NCBI RefSeq assembly: GCF_000787815.1
Contig: NZ_BBPO01000026.1
Span: 1 to 63,843, forward strand
From: Streptacidiphilus neutrinimicus
GTDB lineage: Bacteria > Actinomycetota > Actinomycetes > Streptomycetales > Streptomycetaceae
Direction of reading: 5' to 3'
Length of the DNA: 63,843 nt
Numbering within the stretch: the stretch's first letter is position 1; every line of letters starts with the position of its first letter. The notes under the pieces were generated by a model. The model saw only the letters and a program-made list of their open reading frames with translations, was not told where the DNA came from and ran no database searches. This document shows positions 1 through 9,196 of the stretch, one piece after another. A program made the position numbers and the translations under genes.

Positions 1-62
1 AAGACGACGTGCCCGAGGGTGTCCGACGCCGCGGCCTTCCCGGGTGCGAGAGTGGTGGTCAC
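1..62 (-). CDS. N-terminal fragment of an unidentified protein
   Basis: A minus-strand reading frame begins with GTG at 62-60 and runs off the left edge. An AGGAG Shine-Dalgarno lies 6 bases upstream, and a good promoter sits about 35-60 bases before the start. Only about 20 residues are visible (MTTTLAPGKAAASDTLGHVV), too few to name a family. Its position beyond xdhC and a purine permease makes a purine or nitrogen metabolism role possible, but this is inference from neighbours only. Confidence 0.6.
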   Translation of the reverse strand, partial: MTTTLAPGKAAASDTLGHVV

Positions 63-95
63 GTTGCGCTCCTGAAGAACAAAGTCAACGTGCCG

Positions 96-123
96 ACACT
101 ATGCCTTTAAACTGTTAAGTCAA
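96..123 (-). promoter_or_regulatory. Promoter of the gene at the left edge
   Basis: On the minus strand TTGACT (123-118) and TAGTGT (101-96) are separated by 16 bases, a good match to the housekeeping sigma consensus, ending 34 bases before the GTG at 62. The segment is strikingly AT-rich for this genome (it contains TTAACAGTTTAAA), which fits a promoter or operator. Confidence 0.6.
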
Positions 124-174
124 AACGGCCAAAAACCAGGGGATGCTTGCGGGCTACGGCTTCAGTTCTTGAAG

Positions 175-1335
175 TCAGGCGATCCGGCGAGGTTCCTCGG
201 CCGTCGGCCGCGCGTCATGGTGGATCGGGCCGTCGTGGGCGCTGAGCGGGAGGCAGCCGCCGCCGCGGCGGTACGCGACGATCTCGGCGGCGACGGCCAC
301 CGCCGTCTCCTCCGGGGTGCGGGCGCCGAGGTCCAGGCCGATGGGGGAGCGCAGCCGCGTCAGCTCCACCTCGGTCAGGCCCGCCTCGCGCAGGCGGTCG
401 AGCCGCTCGTGGTGGGTTCGGCGCGAGCCCATCGCGCCGACGAAGCCGAGCGGCATCCGCAGCGCGCGCTCCAGCAGCGGGATGTCGAACTTGGCGTCAT
501 GGGTCAGCACGCACAGCGCGGTCCGCGCGTCCAGGCGACCGGCGGCGGCCTCCGCGTCCAGGTAGCGGTGCGGCCAGTCGACCACCACACGGTCCGCCTC
601 GGGGAAGCGGCGCTCGGTGGCGAAGACCGGGCGGGCGTCGCACACCGTCACGTGGTAGCCGAGGAACTTGCCCACCCGGACCACCGCGCCCGCGAAGTCG
701 ATGGCCCCGAAGACGATCATGCGCGGGGCGGGCACGTAGGACTCGACGAAGAAGACCGCCGCCGCATCGGAGTTGGGGTCGCAGGGACGGCCGTCGAGGG
801 CGAACGTCAGCTGACCGGTGCGGCCGGCGTCGAGCATGGCGCGGGCCTGGCGGACCGCGGCCCCTTCGAGCAGCGGCGCGGAGATGCTCCCGTGGTGGGT
901 GTCACCGGTGACGGCGACGGTGGCGCCGAGCAGTTCGGCCGGGCCGCTGACGCAGCGCACCAGGGCGACGGGGGTGCCCGAGCGGAGGTAGGCGACGCCC
1001 GCGTCCATGCCGTCGGAGGCCCCGGGGGCGACCGGCTGCACGAAGACGTCGATGATCCCGCCGCAGGTGAGGCCGACGGCGAAGGCGTCCTCGTCGCTGT
1101 AGCCGAAGCGGTGCAGCACCGGCTCGCCGCTCGCGAGTGCCTCCTGGCACAGCTGGTAGACGGCGCCCTCGACGCACCCGCCGGAGACGGAGCCCACAGC
1201 CTCACCGTCCGCGTCCACAGCCAGTGCGGCGCCCGGGTCGCGCGGGGCGCTCCCGGACACGGCGACGACGGTGGCCACGGCGAAGGGGCGTCCGGCGGCG
1301 TGCCAGGCGGCGAGCTGCTCGGCGATGTCCTGCAT
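175..1335 (-). CDS. xdhC: XdhC/CoxI family molybdenum hydroxylase maturation protein
   Basis: This 386-residue protein starts at ATG 1335, with AGGAG about 10 bases upstream. The N-terminal XdhC/CoxI domain holds conserved VSGSAPRDPGAALAV near residue 30 and GSVSGGCVEGAVY near residue 48. The C-terminal XdhC_C domain is a Rossmann fold around PRMIVFGAIDFAGA with a later FVGAMGSRRTHHERL motif. XdhC family members bind molybdenum cofactor and support its sulfuration and insertion into xanthine dehydrogenase-type enzymes. The structural genes lie upstream in the same direction, so this is very likely their dedicated chaperone. A strong hairpin separates it from the permease gene before it, so its expression may depend on read-through or on a promoter not recognised here. 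Confidence 0.92.
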   Translation of the reverse strand: MQDIAEQLAAWHAAGRPFAVATVVAVSGSAPRDPGAALAVDADGEAVGSVSGGCVEGAVYQLCQEALASGEPVLHRFGYSDEDAFAVGLTCGGIIDVFVQPVAPGASDGMDAGVAYLRSGTPVALVRCVSGPAELLGATVAVTGDTHHGSISAPLLEGAAVRQARAMLDAGRTGQLTFALDGRPCDPNSDAAAVFFVESYVPAPRMIVFGAIDFAGAVVRVGKFLGYHVTVCDARPVFATERRFPEADRVVVDWPHRYLDAEAAAGRLDARTALCVLTHDAKFDIPLLERALRMPLGFVGAMGSRRTHHERLDRLREAGLTEVELTRLRSPIGLDLGARTPEETAVAVAAEIVAYRRGGGCLPLSAHDGPIHHDARPTAEEPRRIA

Positions 1336-1366
1336 GGGAGGCGCTCCTACGGTTGCTACGGGTGGT

Positions 1367-1400
1367 GCCGGGCCGCCCTCCCGGTGGAGGGCGGCCCGGC
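1367..1400 (-). terminator. Hairpin terminator between permease and xdhC
   Basis: A perfect 15-bp inverted repeat (1367-1381 and 1386-1400, arm GCCGGGCCGCCCTCC) with a CGGT loop lies 6 bases downstream of the permease stop codon. No clear T tract follows, as is common in actinomycetes. It should terminate or attenuate permease transcripts ahead of xdhC. Confidence 0.8.
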
Positions 1401-1406
1401 GTCGGC

Positions 1407-2882
1407 TCAGTGGATCCCGAGCCAGAGCTTGATCGGATGCAGCGCGAAGTAAACGAGGAAGACCGCGGTCAGACCCCACATCAGCACGCCCGGCTCGCGC
1501 CAGCGGCCACGGCCGGCCTTGATGGCGCAGTAGGCGATGACGCCCGCGCCGACACCGGCGGTGATCGAGTAGGTGAACGGCATCAGGGCGATGGTGAGGA
1601 AGGCGGGGATCGCCACCTCCCGGTCGGCCCACTCGATGTGGCGGGCCTGGGCCAGCATCATCGAGCCGATGACGACCAGCGCGGCCGCCGCGACCTGGCC
1701 GGGCACCATGCCGGCCAGCGGGGTGAAGAACAGCATCGCCGCGAAGACCAGACCGGTGACGACGCTGGAGAAACCGGTCCGCGCGCCCTCGCCGACGCCC
1801 GTGGCCGACTCGATGAAGACCGTCTGCCCGGAGGCTCCGGCCACACCGCCGATGATGCCGCCGGTGCCGTCGACGAACAGCGCCTTGGACAGGCCCGGCA
1901 TCCGGCCCTGCTCGTCGGCCAGGCCCGCCTCGGTGCCGATGCCGATGATCGTCGCCATCGCGTCGAAGAATCCGGCCAGGACCAGCGCGAAGACGGCGAA
2001 ACCGGCGCTGAGCGCGCCCATGCCCTTGCTGCCGAACGCGCCGAACAGGTCGATGTGCCCGAGGAGCCCGAAGTCCGGTGAGGCGACCGGGTTCCCCGGC
2101 CACTTCGGCACCGAGATGCCCCAGGTGGCGTCGGGGATGTTCAGCGCGGCGTTGAGGATCAGCGACAGCACGGTGCCGACGACGATGCCGATCAGGATCG
2201 CGCCCGGGACCTTGCGGGTCTGCAGGATGAAGATGGTCAGCAGCGTGATCGCGAAGATCAGCACCGGCCAGCCCTGCAGGTTGTCGCTGACGCCCAGCTG
2301 CAGCGGGGTGTCGCTGTGGGCGGCGTCCGGGATGCGGGACACGAAGCCGGCGTTGACCAGGCCGATCAGCGCGATGAACAGGCCGATTCCGATGGTGATG
2401 GCGTGCTTGAGCGCCATCGGGATGCCGTTCATGATCTTCTCGCGCAGGCCGGTCACGACCAGCAGCACGATCGCGGCGCCGTAGATGACACAGAGGCCCA
2501 TGGCCTGCGGCCAGGTGACATGAGGCACCATCACCGCGGCAAGGGTGTTGGAGACGCTCAGACCGGCCGCCGCGGCGAGCGGCGCGTTGCCGACGATGCC
2601 GAGCAGGATGGTCGTGATCGCCGCGGCGACGGCCGTGGCGGTGGTGACCTGTGCGTGGCTGAGATGGTTCCCGTTCACGTCCGGTACGGACAGGATGATC
2701 GGGTTCAGCAACAGGATGTACGCCATCGCCATGAAGGTGGTGAGACCACCTCGGACCTCGCCCGCGATGGTGGAGCCGCGGGCGGTGATCTTGAAGAAGC
2801 TGTCGATGACGTTCTTCGGCTTCGGCGTGGGTCTGTCGGGGTCGGACGGAGAGACGCTGGGTTCCGTGGAGATCTGGGTCAC
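1407..2882 (-). CDS. NCS2/AzgA-type purine permease
   Basis: This is a multi-span inner membrane permease of 491 residues, read from GTG 2882 (GGGAG upstream). After a hydrophilic, proline-rich N-terminus come FFKITARGSTIAGEVRGGL and FMAMAYILLLNPIIL, the typical opening of AzgA-like guanine/hypoxanthine permeases, then about 12-13 hydrophobic segments. Conserved FDAMATIIGIGTEAGL and GASGQTVFIESATGVGEGAR match the substrate-binding helices of this family. It probably imports adenine, guanine or hypoxanthine by proton symport to feed the xanthine dehydrogenase genes just upstream. An in-frame extension to 3113 lacks a good ribosome site and is low-complexity, so the shorter start is preferred. 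Confidence 0.88.
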   Translation of the reverse strand: MTQISTEPSVSPSDPDRPTPKPKNVIDSFFKITARGSTIAGEVRGGLTTFMAMAYILLLNPIILSVPDVNGNHLSHAQVTTATAVAAAITTILLGIVGNAPLAAAAGLSVSNTLAAVMVPHVTWPQAMGLCVIYGAAIVLLVVTGLREKIMNGIPMALKHAITIGIGLFIALIGLVNAGFVSRIPDAAHSDTPLQLGVSDNLQGWPVLIFAITLLTIFILQTRKVPGAILIGIVVGTVLSLILNAALNIPDATWGISVPKWPGNPVASPDFGLLGHIDLFGAFGSKGMGALSAGFAVFALVLAGFFDAMATIIGIGTEAGLADEQGRMPGLSKALFVDGTGGIIGGVAGASGQTVFIESATGVGEGARTGFSSVVTGLVFAAMLFFTPLAGMVPGQVAAAALVVIGSMMLAQARHIEWADREVAIPAFLTIALMPFTYSITAGVGAGVIAYCAIKAGRGRWREPGVLMWGLTAVFLVYFALHPIKLWLGIH

Positions 2883-3083
2883 GGTTCCACTCCCAAGTTT
2901 CGAAGGGGGTTGGGGTGGGGCGGCCGGCCTGGGTGACCCGCTAGGTGGGGAAACAGGGGACGGTGCGGCGCGCTTCAGGGATGGTGCTGCCGGTGTGTCA
3001 CGGGCCTCGGCGAAGGCGTCGTGCCGGCTGGTGCGGGGTACATCGGTTTCTTTCTGTGCTGCTTTTTTGGTGCGTCGGGATGA

Positions 3084-3132
3084 CCCCGGGGCGGAGGCGG
3101 GAAGACCTGACATGGCTGTCCCCGCCCCGGGG
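3084..3132 (-). terminator. Inverted repeat after the xanthine dehydrogenase operon
   Basis: An 11-bp perfect inverted repeat (3084-3094 CCCCGGGGCGG with 3122-3132) spans a 27-base loop just beyond the stop codon of the molybdenum subunit gene. It is a plausible Rho-independent-type terminator, although the loop is long. Confidence 0.5.
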
Positions 3133-3149
3133 TGGTCTGGGGGATCCGC

Positions 3150-5507
3150 TTACTCCCCGGTGCCCGTCAGGTGCTCGGGCCGGACCGGTACCCGGTTCAG
3201 CGCGAGACCCGTGGCCTGGCGGATGGCCGCCACGACGGCGGGGGTGGACGAGAGGGTGGGCGCCTCGCCGACGCCGCGCAGCCCGTACGGGGCGTGCTCG
3301 TCGGCGAGTTCGAGCACCTCCACCGGCATCGGCGGGGTGTCCAGGATGGTCGGGATGAGGTAGTCGGTGAAGGACGGGTTCCTGACCTTGCCGTCCTTGA
3401 CGACGATCTCCTCCATGACCGCCAGGCCGAGCCCCTGGGTGGAGCCGCCCTGGATCTGGCCCACCACGGAGAGCGGGTTGAGCGCCTTGCCCACGTCCTG
3501 GGCGGCGGCCAGCTCGACCACCTTGACCAGGCCCAGCTCCACGTCCACGTCCACCACGGCGCGGTGGGCGCAGAAGGTGTACTGGACGTGGCCGAAGCCC
3601 TGCCCGGTCTCCTTGTCGAACGGGACGGTGGGACGGTGGTGGTGCTCACGGGTCAGGTCGATGGCGCTGTCGCCGAGCAGGTCCGCGATCGGGACCAGCG
3701 CGCCGGCGGAGGCGGAGACCACCTTGCCGCCGACCAGCGACAGGTCGTTGTACGTCCAGCCGTAGCGCTTGCGGCCGAGTGCCACCAGCTCGTTGCGGAC
3801 CGCCTCGCAGGCCAGCTTGACGGCGCCGCCGGTCATGTAGGTCTGCCGCGAGGCGGAGGTCGAACCGGCCGAGCCCACCTCGGTGTTGGCGGGGTGGATG
3901 GTGACCTGCTCGACCCCGAGCTCGGTGCGGGCGATCTGGCCGTGGACGGTGACGCCGCCCTGGCCGACCTCGGCCATGGCCGTGTGCACCATGGCGACCG
4001 GCTCGCCGCCGATGACCTCCAGGCGGACGCGGGCGGTCGAGTAGTCGTCGAAGCCCTCGGAGAAGCCGACGTTCTTGATGCCGACCGCGTAGCCGACGCC
4101 GCGCACGATGCCCTCGCCGTGCGAGGTGTTGGACAGCGCGCCGGGGATGTCGCGGACGTCCAGGTGCGTGGTGTCGAGCGCCGGCGGCAGCGGCAGTGCC
4201 TTGACGCGGCGCAGCAGGTCCGCGACCGGGGCCGGGGCGTCGATCTCCTGACCGGTCGGCATGATCGAGCCCTGCTCCACGGCATTGATCTGACGCAGCT
4301 CCACCGGGTCCATGCCGAGCTCGGCGGCCAGCTTGTCCATCTGCGCCTCGTAGGCGAAGCAGGCCTGGACCGCGCCGAAGCCGCGCATCGCGCCGCAGGA
4401 CGGGTTGTTGGAGTAGAGCGCGACGGCCAGCATGTTGACGTTCGGCACCTCGTAGGGGCCCATGCCCAGCGAGGCCGCGTTGCCGACGACCGCGGGGGAG
4501 GCGGAGGCGTAGGCGCCGCCGTCCAGCACGATCCGGGCGTCGCAGTAGACGAGCTTGCCGTCACGGGTCGCGCCGTGCTCGTAGGTCAGCTTCGCCGGGT
4601 GGCGGTGCACGTGCCCGAAGAAGGACTCCTCGCGGGAGTACACGATCTTGACGGGCTTGCCGGTGCGCTGCGCCAGCAGGCAGGCGTGGATCTGCATGGA
4701 CAGGTCCTCGCGACCGCCGAAGGCGCCGCCGACACCCGCGAGGGTGAGCCGGACCTTGTTCTCCGGCAGGCCCAGCACCGGCGCGATCTGTTCGCGGTCC
4801 ACGTGCAGCCACTGGGTGGCGATGTAGAGGTCGACGCCGCCGTCCTCGGCGGGCACCGCGAGGCCCGACTCCGGGCCGAGGAAGGCCTGGTCCTGCATGC
4901 CGACCACGTAGTCGCCCTTGATGACGACGTCCGCCATCGCGCGCACCTCGTCGGTGACGCCCTTGCCGGAGATCACCTTCTGCGAGTGGACGACGTTGCC
5001 GGAGGCGTGGCCCTTGTACTCGGCCGGCTCGTGCACGTACCCGTAGGTCTCCGGGTCGAGGCACTGCTCCTCGGTGGTGATGGTCGGCAGGATCTCGTAC
5101 TCGACCTTGATCTTGGCGAGCGCGCGGCGGGCCGTCTCCGGGTGGTCCGCGGCCACGATGGCGATGGCCTCGCCGTGGTAGCGGATCTTGCCCATGGCCA
5201 GCGCCGGCTGGTCCTTGATCTCCAGGCCGTAGAACTTCGAGCCCGGGATGTCGTCGTGGGTCATCACCGCCTGGACGCCGGGGTGCTTGACCGCCTCGGA
5301 GACGTCCACGGAGAGAATCCTGGCGTGGGCGTGCGGGGAACGCAGCGCCATGCCCCAGAGCATGTCCTCGTGCCACATGTCCGAGGAGTAGGCGAACTCG
5401 CCCTTGACCTTCAGGATGCCGTCGGGGCGCAGCGGCGAGCCGCCGATGCCGTCCGGATGGGCGGTGGTGATGCCCTGGAGGTTCTTCTCGGTGCGGATCG
5501 TGCTCAC
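3150..5507 (-). CDS. Xanthine dehydrogenase-type molybdopterin subunit
   Basis: This is the large catalytic subunit of a molybdenum hydroxylase (785 residues, GTG start at 5507 overlapping the 2Fe-2S gene by GTGA). The N-terminal part (GDPRPDGILKVKGEFAY-like start and RSPHAHARILSVD) is the Ald_Xan_dh_C domain; the rest is the molybdopterin-binding domain. Visible Mo-site motifs are GGAFGGREDLSMQ, CGAMRGFGAVQACFAYE and LRGVGEAPTLSS near residue 750, whose glutamate is the family's catalytic base. With the FAD and iron-sulfur subunits it would hydroxylate hypoxanthine and xanthine to urate. Substrate is inferred from the adjacent purine permease, XdhC and PucR; other hydroxylases of the family (nicotinate, aldehydes) cannot be excluded by sequence alone. 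Confidence 0.9.
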   Translation of the reverse strand: MSTIRTEKNLQGITTAHPDGIGGSPLRPDGILKVKGEFAYSSDMWHEDMLWGMALRSPHAHARILSVDVSEAVKHPGVQAVMTHDDIPGSKFYGLEIKDQPALAMGKIRYHGEAIAIVAADHPETARRALAKIKVEYEILPTITTEEQCLDPETYGYVHEPAEYKGHASGNVVHSQKVISGKGVTDEVRAMADVVIKGDYVVGMQDQAFLGPESGLAVPAEDGGVDLYIATQWLHVDREQIAPVLGLPENKVRLTLAGVGGAFGGREDLSMQIHACLLAQRTGKPVKIVYSREESFFGHVHRHPAKLTYEHGATRDGKLVYCDARIVLDGGAYASASPAVVGNAASLGMGPYEVPNVNMLAVALYSNNPSCGAMRGFGAVQACFAYEAQMDKLAAELGMDPVELRQINAVEQGSIMPTGQEIDAPAPVADLLRRVKALPLPPALDTTHLDVRDIPGALSNTSHGEGIVRGVGYAVGIKNVGFSEGFDDYSTARVRLEVIGGEPVAMVHTAMAEVGQGGVTVHGQIARTELGVEQVTIHPANTEVGSAGSTSASRQTYMTGGAVKLACEAVRNELVALGRKRYGWTYNDLSLVGGKVVSASAGALVPIADLLGDSAIDLTREHHHRPTVPFDKETGQGFGHVQYTFCAHRAVVDVDVELGLVKVVELAAAQDVGKALNPLSVVGQIQGGSTQGLGLAVMEEIVVKDGKVRNPSFTDYLIPTILDTPPMPVEVLELADEHAPYGLRGVGEAPTLSSTPAVVAAIRQATGLALNRVPVRPEHLTGTGE

Positions 5508-5992
5508 TGCGCCACCTCCGAGCTCGAACACTTGCGGGCCGAGGCGAGGCGGACGGCGTCCATGATCTTCTCGTAGCCGGTGCAGCGGCACAGGTTGCCC
5601 GAGAGGGCCTCGCGGATGTCGTTGTCGCTGGGCTGCGGGTTGCGCTCCAGCAGGTCGTGGGACTGCACCAGCAGACCCGGGGTGCAGAAGCCGCACTGGA
5701 CGGCGCCCGCGTCGACGAAGGCCTGCTGCACCTCGTCCAGGCTGCCCTGCGGGTCGGCCAGGCCCTCGACGGTGCGGACCTCGCGGTCCTGCACCTGGCC
5801 GGCCGCGACCAGACAGGAGCAGACCGGGGCGCCGTCGAGGTAGACGGTGCAGCTGCCGCACTCGCCCTGCTCGCAGGCGTTCTTGGAGCCGGGCAGGCCC
5901 AGACGCTCGCGCAGCATGAACAGGAGGCTCTCGCCCTCCCAGACGTCGTCCGCCTCGACCTCGCGGCCGTTGGCGGTGAAGGTCACCCTCAT
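5504..5992 (-). CDS. 2Fe-2S subunit of xanthine dehydrogenase
   Basis: This 162-residue electron-transfer subunit has both expected clusters: a plant-type ferredoxin site with Cys40, Cys45, Cys48 and Cys60 (NACEQGECGSC) and the all-alpha domain with Cys100, Cys103, Cys135 and Cys137 (QCGFCTPG and NLCRCTGYEKI). It passes electrons from the molybdenum centre to FAD. It starts at ATG 5992, overlapping the FAD subunit gene by 4 bases, and ends by overlapping the Mo subunit gene by 4 bases, so the three are translationally coupled. Confidence 0.94.
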   Translation of the reverse strand: MRVTFTANGREVEADDVWEGESLLFMLRERLGLPGSKNACEQGECGSCTVYLDGAPVCSCLVAAGQVQDREVRTVEGLADPQGSLDEVQQAFVDAGAVQCGFCTPGLLVQSHDLLERNPQPSDNDIREALSGNLCRCTGYEKIMDAVRLASARKCSSSEVAQ

Positions 5993-6894
5993 GCTGCGCT
6001 CCTCAGGGACTGCGTGTACTCGTTCCAGGTCCAGGTCAGGGTCCGCCGGGCCATGACCGCCAGCGCGTGACGGCGGTAGGCGGCGGTCCCGCGGACGTCG
6101 TCGATCGGGGAAGCCGCGGCGGCGACCAGCTCACCGAAGCGCTGGATCGCGGCCGGGCCGATCAGGCCGCCGGACTGCCACAGGCCGCGCTCGGCCAGCT
6201 CGCCGCCGATGAACTCCTCGGCGTCCACCGCGCGGCGCGGCGTGGGGGCGGCCGAGCCGATGCCCGTGCCGACCGTGCCGTTCTTGGGGTGGAGCGCGAT
6301 GCCGAAGGCGCACACCGCGATGACCATCGCGTTGCGGGTGCCGATCTTCGAGAACTGCTGCGGGCCGTCGGCCACGGGGATGCGGACGGCGCGGATCAGC
6401 TCGTCCGGCTCCAGGCTGTTGCGCTTGACGCCGACGTAGAACTCGTCGATCGGGATCAGCCGGGTGCCGCGTACCGACTCGGCCTCGACGAGGACGTCAC
6501 GGCCGGCGGCGAGCAATGCGGGGTGGGCGTCACCGGCGGGCGAGGCGCCCCCGAGGTTGCCGCCGACGCTGCCGCGGTTGCGGATCTGCGGCGAGCCGAC
6601 GGTGTTGCCGGCCAGGGAGAGCCCGGGCAGCTCCGTGCTCAGTTCGCGGGTGATCCGGGCGTACGGGACCGCGGCGCCGAGCCGGATCACCTCGCCCTCC
6701 TGGCCCTCGTAACGGCCGGACTCCCATGCGGTCAGCTCGCTGATCCGGTTCAGGTCCAACAGGGCGGACGGGCGGTGACGGTCGAAGTTGAGCTCGACCA
6801 TCACGTCCGTGCCGCCGGAGATCGGCAGCGCGGACGGGTGCTCGGCCTTCGCCGCGAGTGCCTCGTCCCAAGTGGCGGGCCGCAGGAACTCCAT
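5989..6894 (-). CDS. FAD-binding subunit of xanthine dehydrogenase
   Basis: First gene of the three-subunit operon, 301 residues from ATG 6894 with AGGAG 8 bases upstream. It has the CoxM/PCMH-type FAD-binding fold: PISGGTDVMVELNF near residue 27 and IRNRGSVGGNLGGASPAGD near residue 105, followed by the CO dehydrogenase flavoprotein C-terminal domain. It takes electrons from the 2Fe-2S subunit and passes them to NAD+ or another acceptor. An in-frame extension upstream to 7194 runs through the divergent promoter region and is not credible. Confidence 0.93.
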   Translation of the reverse strand: MEFLRPATWDEALAAKAEHPSALPISGGTDVMVELNFDRHRPSALLDLNRISELTAWESGRYEGQEGEVIRLGAAVPYARITRELSTELPGLSLAGNTVGSPQIRNRGSVGGNLGGASPAGDAHPALLAAGRDVLVEAESVRGTRLIPIDEFYVGVKRNSLEPDELIRAVRIPVADGPQQFSKIGTRNAMVIAVCAFGIALHPKNGTVGTGIGSAAPTPRRAVDAEEFIGGELAERGLWQSGGLIGPAAIQRFGELVAAAASPIDDVRGTAAYRRHALAVMARRTLTWTWNEYTQSLRSAA

Positions 6895-7138
6895 GCGGGT
6901 GACTCCTTCGGTGGGTACGACGAGCGTTGCGTGGGGAGGTGCATGGGGAGGTGTGAGCAGTACACAATTCGCAGGTGGTGTGGCGTCAGTCACTGATGGC
7001 ATGAGCCGCGCCGCCGAGCCCACCCGGATGGCTGTACGTTTCTCCAACGCGCGGCGAACGGCACGCGGCCTGCGGATGGAGCCCGGAGGCTTGTTCTCCG
7101 GTCGCGAAACGCGTGGGCGCGGTTGACACCCCGGGCCG

Positions 7139-7144
7139 TAGTGT
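7139..7144 (+). promoter_or_regulatory. -10 element for a probably leaderless M3 peptidase transcript
   Basis: TAGTGT lies 7 bases before the GTG at 7152 and no Shine-Dalgarno precedes that codon. This spacing is what a leaderless transcript would show. TTGACA is nearby (7123-7128) but only 10 bases from this box, too close to be its -35. Confidence 0.4.
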
Positions 7145-7151
7145 CTGAGCT

Positions 7152-9179
7152 GTGACAAACCCGACGGCCAACCCGTTCCTGCAGCCCAGCGCACTTCCCT
7201 TCGAGCTCCCGCCGTTCGCGGAGATCGAGGAGGCCCACTACCTGCCCGCCTTCGAGGCCGGTATGGCCGGGCAACTCGCGGAGATCGCCGCCATCACGGC
7301 GAACCCCGAAGCTGCGACCTTCGAGAACACCCTCGTCGCCCTCGAGCGCACCGGACAGCTGCTGCGCCGGGTGAGTCTGGTGTTCTTCAACAAAGTCTCC
7401 TCCGATTCCACGCCGGCGCTGCGCGAACTCGACACCGAGATCACCCCCCGCCTGGCCGCGCACACCGACGCGATCCAGCTCGACCCGGCTCTCTTCGCCC
7501 GTATCGACGCCGTCCACGCGCGCCGCGCGGAGCTCGACCTCGACCAGGCTGACCTGCGCCTGCTGGACCGCTGGCACTCCCGCTTCGTCCGCGGCGGCGC
7601 CCGCCTCGACGACGCCGGCCAGGCCCGCCTGCGCGAGCTCAACGCCGAGCTGGCCTCCCTGGGCACCACCTTCGAGACCAACCTGTTCGCCGCGACCCGC
7701 GCCGCCGCCCTGGTCCTCGACACCGCCGAGGAACTGGACGGCCTCCCCGACGGTGCGATCGCCGCCGCCGCGGAGAACGCCAAGGCGCTGGGCCACGACG
7801 GCCGGTACGTGCTCAGCCTGAAGAGCTTCAGCAACCAGACCGAGCTTGCCTCGCTCACCGACGCCGGGCTCCGCGCCCGCCTGCTGGAGGCCTCGCTCGG
7901 CCGCGGCCTCACCGAGAACGGTCCGCTCGCCGTCCGCATGGCCGAGCTGCGCGCCGAGCGCGCCCGCCTGCTCGGCTTCCCCTCGCACGCCGCGTACGAG
8001 GTCGCCGACCAGACGGCGGGCACCACCGACGCCGTCGAGTCGATGCTCGGCCGCCTCGTCGCCCCCGCCGTCGCGAACGCCGACCGCGAGGGCGCGGCGC
8101 TGGCGGCCTCCGCGGGTGTGCCCAGCGTCGCGGCGGCGGACTGGCAGTACCTCTCGGAGCGGGTCCGCAAGGAGCGCTACGAGATCGACGGCGCGCAGAT
8201 GCGCCCCTACCTGGAGCTCGAGTCCGTGCTCCACCGCGGCGTCTTCCACGCCGCCGGCCTGGTCTACGGCATCACCTTCCACGAGCGGCAGGACCTCGTC
8301 GCCCACCACCCCGACGCCCGCGTCTTCGAGGTTCGCGAGGCCGACGGCCGCCCGCTCGGCCTGTACATCGGCGACTACTACGCCCGCGAGTCCAAGCGCG
8401 GCGGCGCGTGGATGACGGAGTACGTGCAGCAGTCGCACCTGCTCGGCCAGCTGCCGGTGGTCACCAACGACCTCAACATCGCCAAGCCCCCGGCGGGCGA
8501 GCCGGCCCTGCTGAGCTGGGACGAGGTGCGCACGCTCTTCCACGAGTTCGGCCACGCGCTGCACGGGCTCTTCTCCGACGTGAGGTACCCCTCGCAGTAC
8601 ATGGAGGTGCCGCGCGACTTCATCGAGTACCCCTCCCAGGTCAACGAGATGTGGCAGGAGTGGCCCGAGGTCCTGGAGAACTACGCGCGCCACGTCGAGA
8701 CCGGCGAGCCGATGTCGCCCGAGCTGGTCGCCCGGGTCCGCGAGGCGCAGAACTTCGGCGAGGGGTTCCGCACCGTCGAGCAGTTGGCCGCGACCCTGCT
8801 GGACTGGGCCTGGCACACCACCCCCGAGGGTGAGGGTGCGGGCGACGCCGCCGCGTTCGAGACGGCGGCGCTGGAGCGGTACGGCCTGGCCCACCCGTCC
8901 ATCCCGCCGCGCTACCGCACCGGCTACTTCGCCCACGTCTTCGCGGGCGGCTACTACGCCGCGGGCTACTACGGCTACATCTGGTCCGAGGTCCTGGACG
9001 CGGACACGGTGGAGTGGTTCAAGCAGCCCGGCCGTCCGGTCCGCGAGAGCGGCGAGATCTTCCGCCGCACGCTGCTCAGCCCCGGCGGCAGCGTGGACCC
9101 CCTCACCGCCTTCGCCGCGTTCCGCGGCCGCGCCCCGGAGATCCAGCCACTGCTGAAGCGCCGCGGGCTCGAAGACTGA
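7152..9179 (+). CDS. dcp: M3 family metallopeptidase (peptidyl-dipeptidase Dcp-like)
   Basis: A 675-residue cytosolic zinc peptidase of the M3 family, matching the usual 670-700 residues. The thermolysin-like zinc motif FHEFGHALHGLFSD places the HEXXH near residue 464, and the following PRDFIEYPSQVNE carries the third ligand glutamate. The SQYMEVPRDFIE stretch and an IPPRYRTGYF-type C-terminus resemble peptidyl-dipeptidase Dcp more than oligopeptidase F. It would trim short peptides to dipeptides and free amino acids. No signal peptide is visible. The GTG start is chosen because the N-terminus (TNPFLQPSALPFELPPF in general form) is typical for the family; translation is probably leaderless. 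It is divergent from the xanthine dehydrogenase operon. Confidence 0.9.
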   Translation: MTNPTANPFLQPSALPFELPPFAEIEEAHYLPAFEAGMAGQLAEIAAITANPEAATFENTLVALERTGQLLRRVSLVFFNKVSSDSTPALRELDTEITPRLAAHTDAIQLDPALFARIDAVHARRAELDLDQADLRLLDRWHSRFVRGGARLDDAGQARLRELNAELASLGTTFETNLFAATRAAALVLDTAEELDGLPDGAIAAAAENAKALGHDGRYVLSLKSFSNQTELASLTDAGLRARLLEASLGRGLTENGPLAVRMAELRAERARLLGFPSHAAYEVADQTAGTTDAVESMLGRLVAPAVANADREGAALAASAGVPSVAAADWQYLSERVRKERYEIDGAQMRPYLELESVLHRGVFHAAGLVYGITFHERQDLVAHHPDARVFEVREADGRPLGLYIGDYYARESKRGGAWMTEYVQQSHLLGQLPVVTNDLNIAKPPAGEPALLSWDEVRTLFHEFGHALHGLFSDVRYPSQYMEVPRDFIEYPSQVNEMWQEWPEVLENYARHVETGEPMSPELVARVREAQNFGEGFRTVEQLAATLLDWAWHTTPEGEGAGDAAAFETAALERYGLAHPSIPPRYRTGYFAHVFAGGYYAAGYYGYIWSEVLDADTVEWFKQPGRPVRESGEIFRRTLLSPGGSVDPLTAFAAFRGRAPEIQPLLKRRGLED

Positions 9180-9196
9180 GGGTCGTGGCCACTCCA

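Noticed and set aside
3132-5576. An 814-residue open frame on the plus strand opposite the xanthine dehydrogenase large subunit
   Set aside because: It is the mirror of a real gene: Val/Asp/Gly/His-rich low complexity, no domain, and the minus strand encodes intact molybdopterin motifs.
7123-7128. TTGACA as -35 of the M3 peptidase promoter
   Set aside because: Only 10 bases separate it from TAGTGT, and a normal spacing would put the transcription start inside the gene. Only the -10 is listed.
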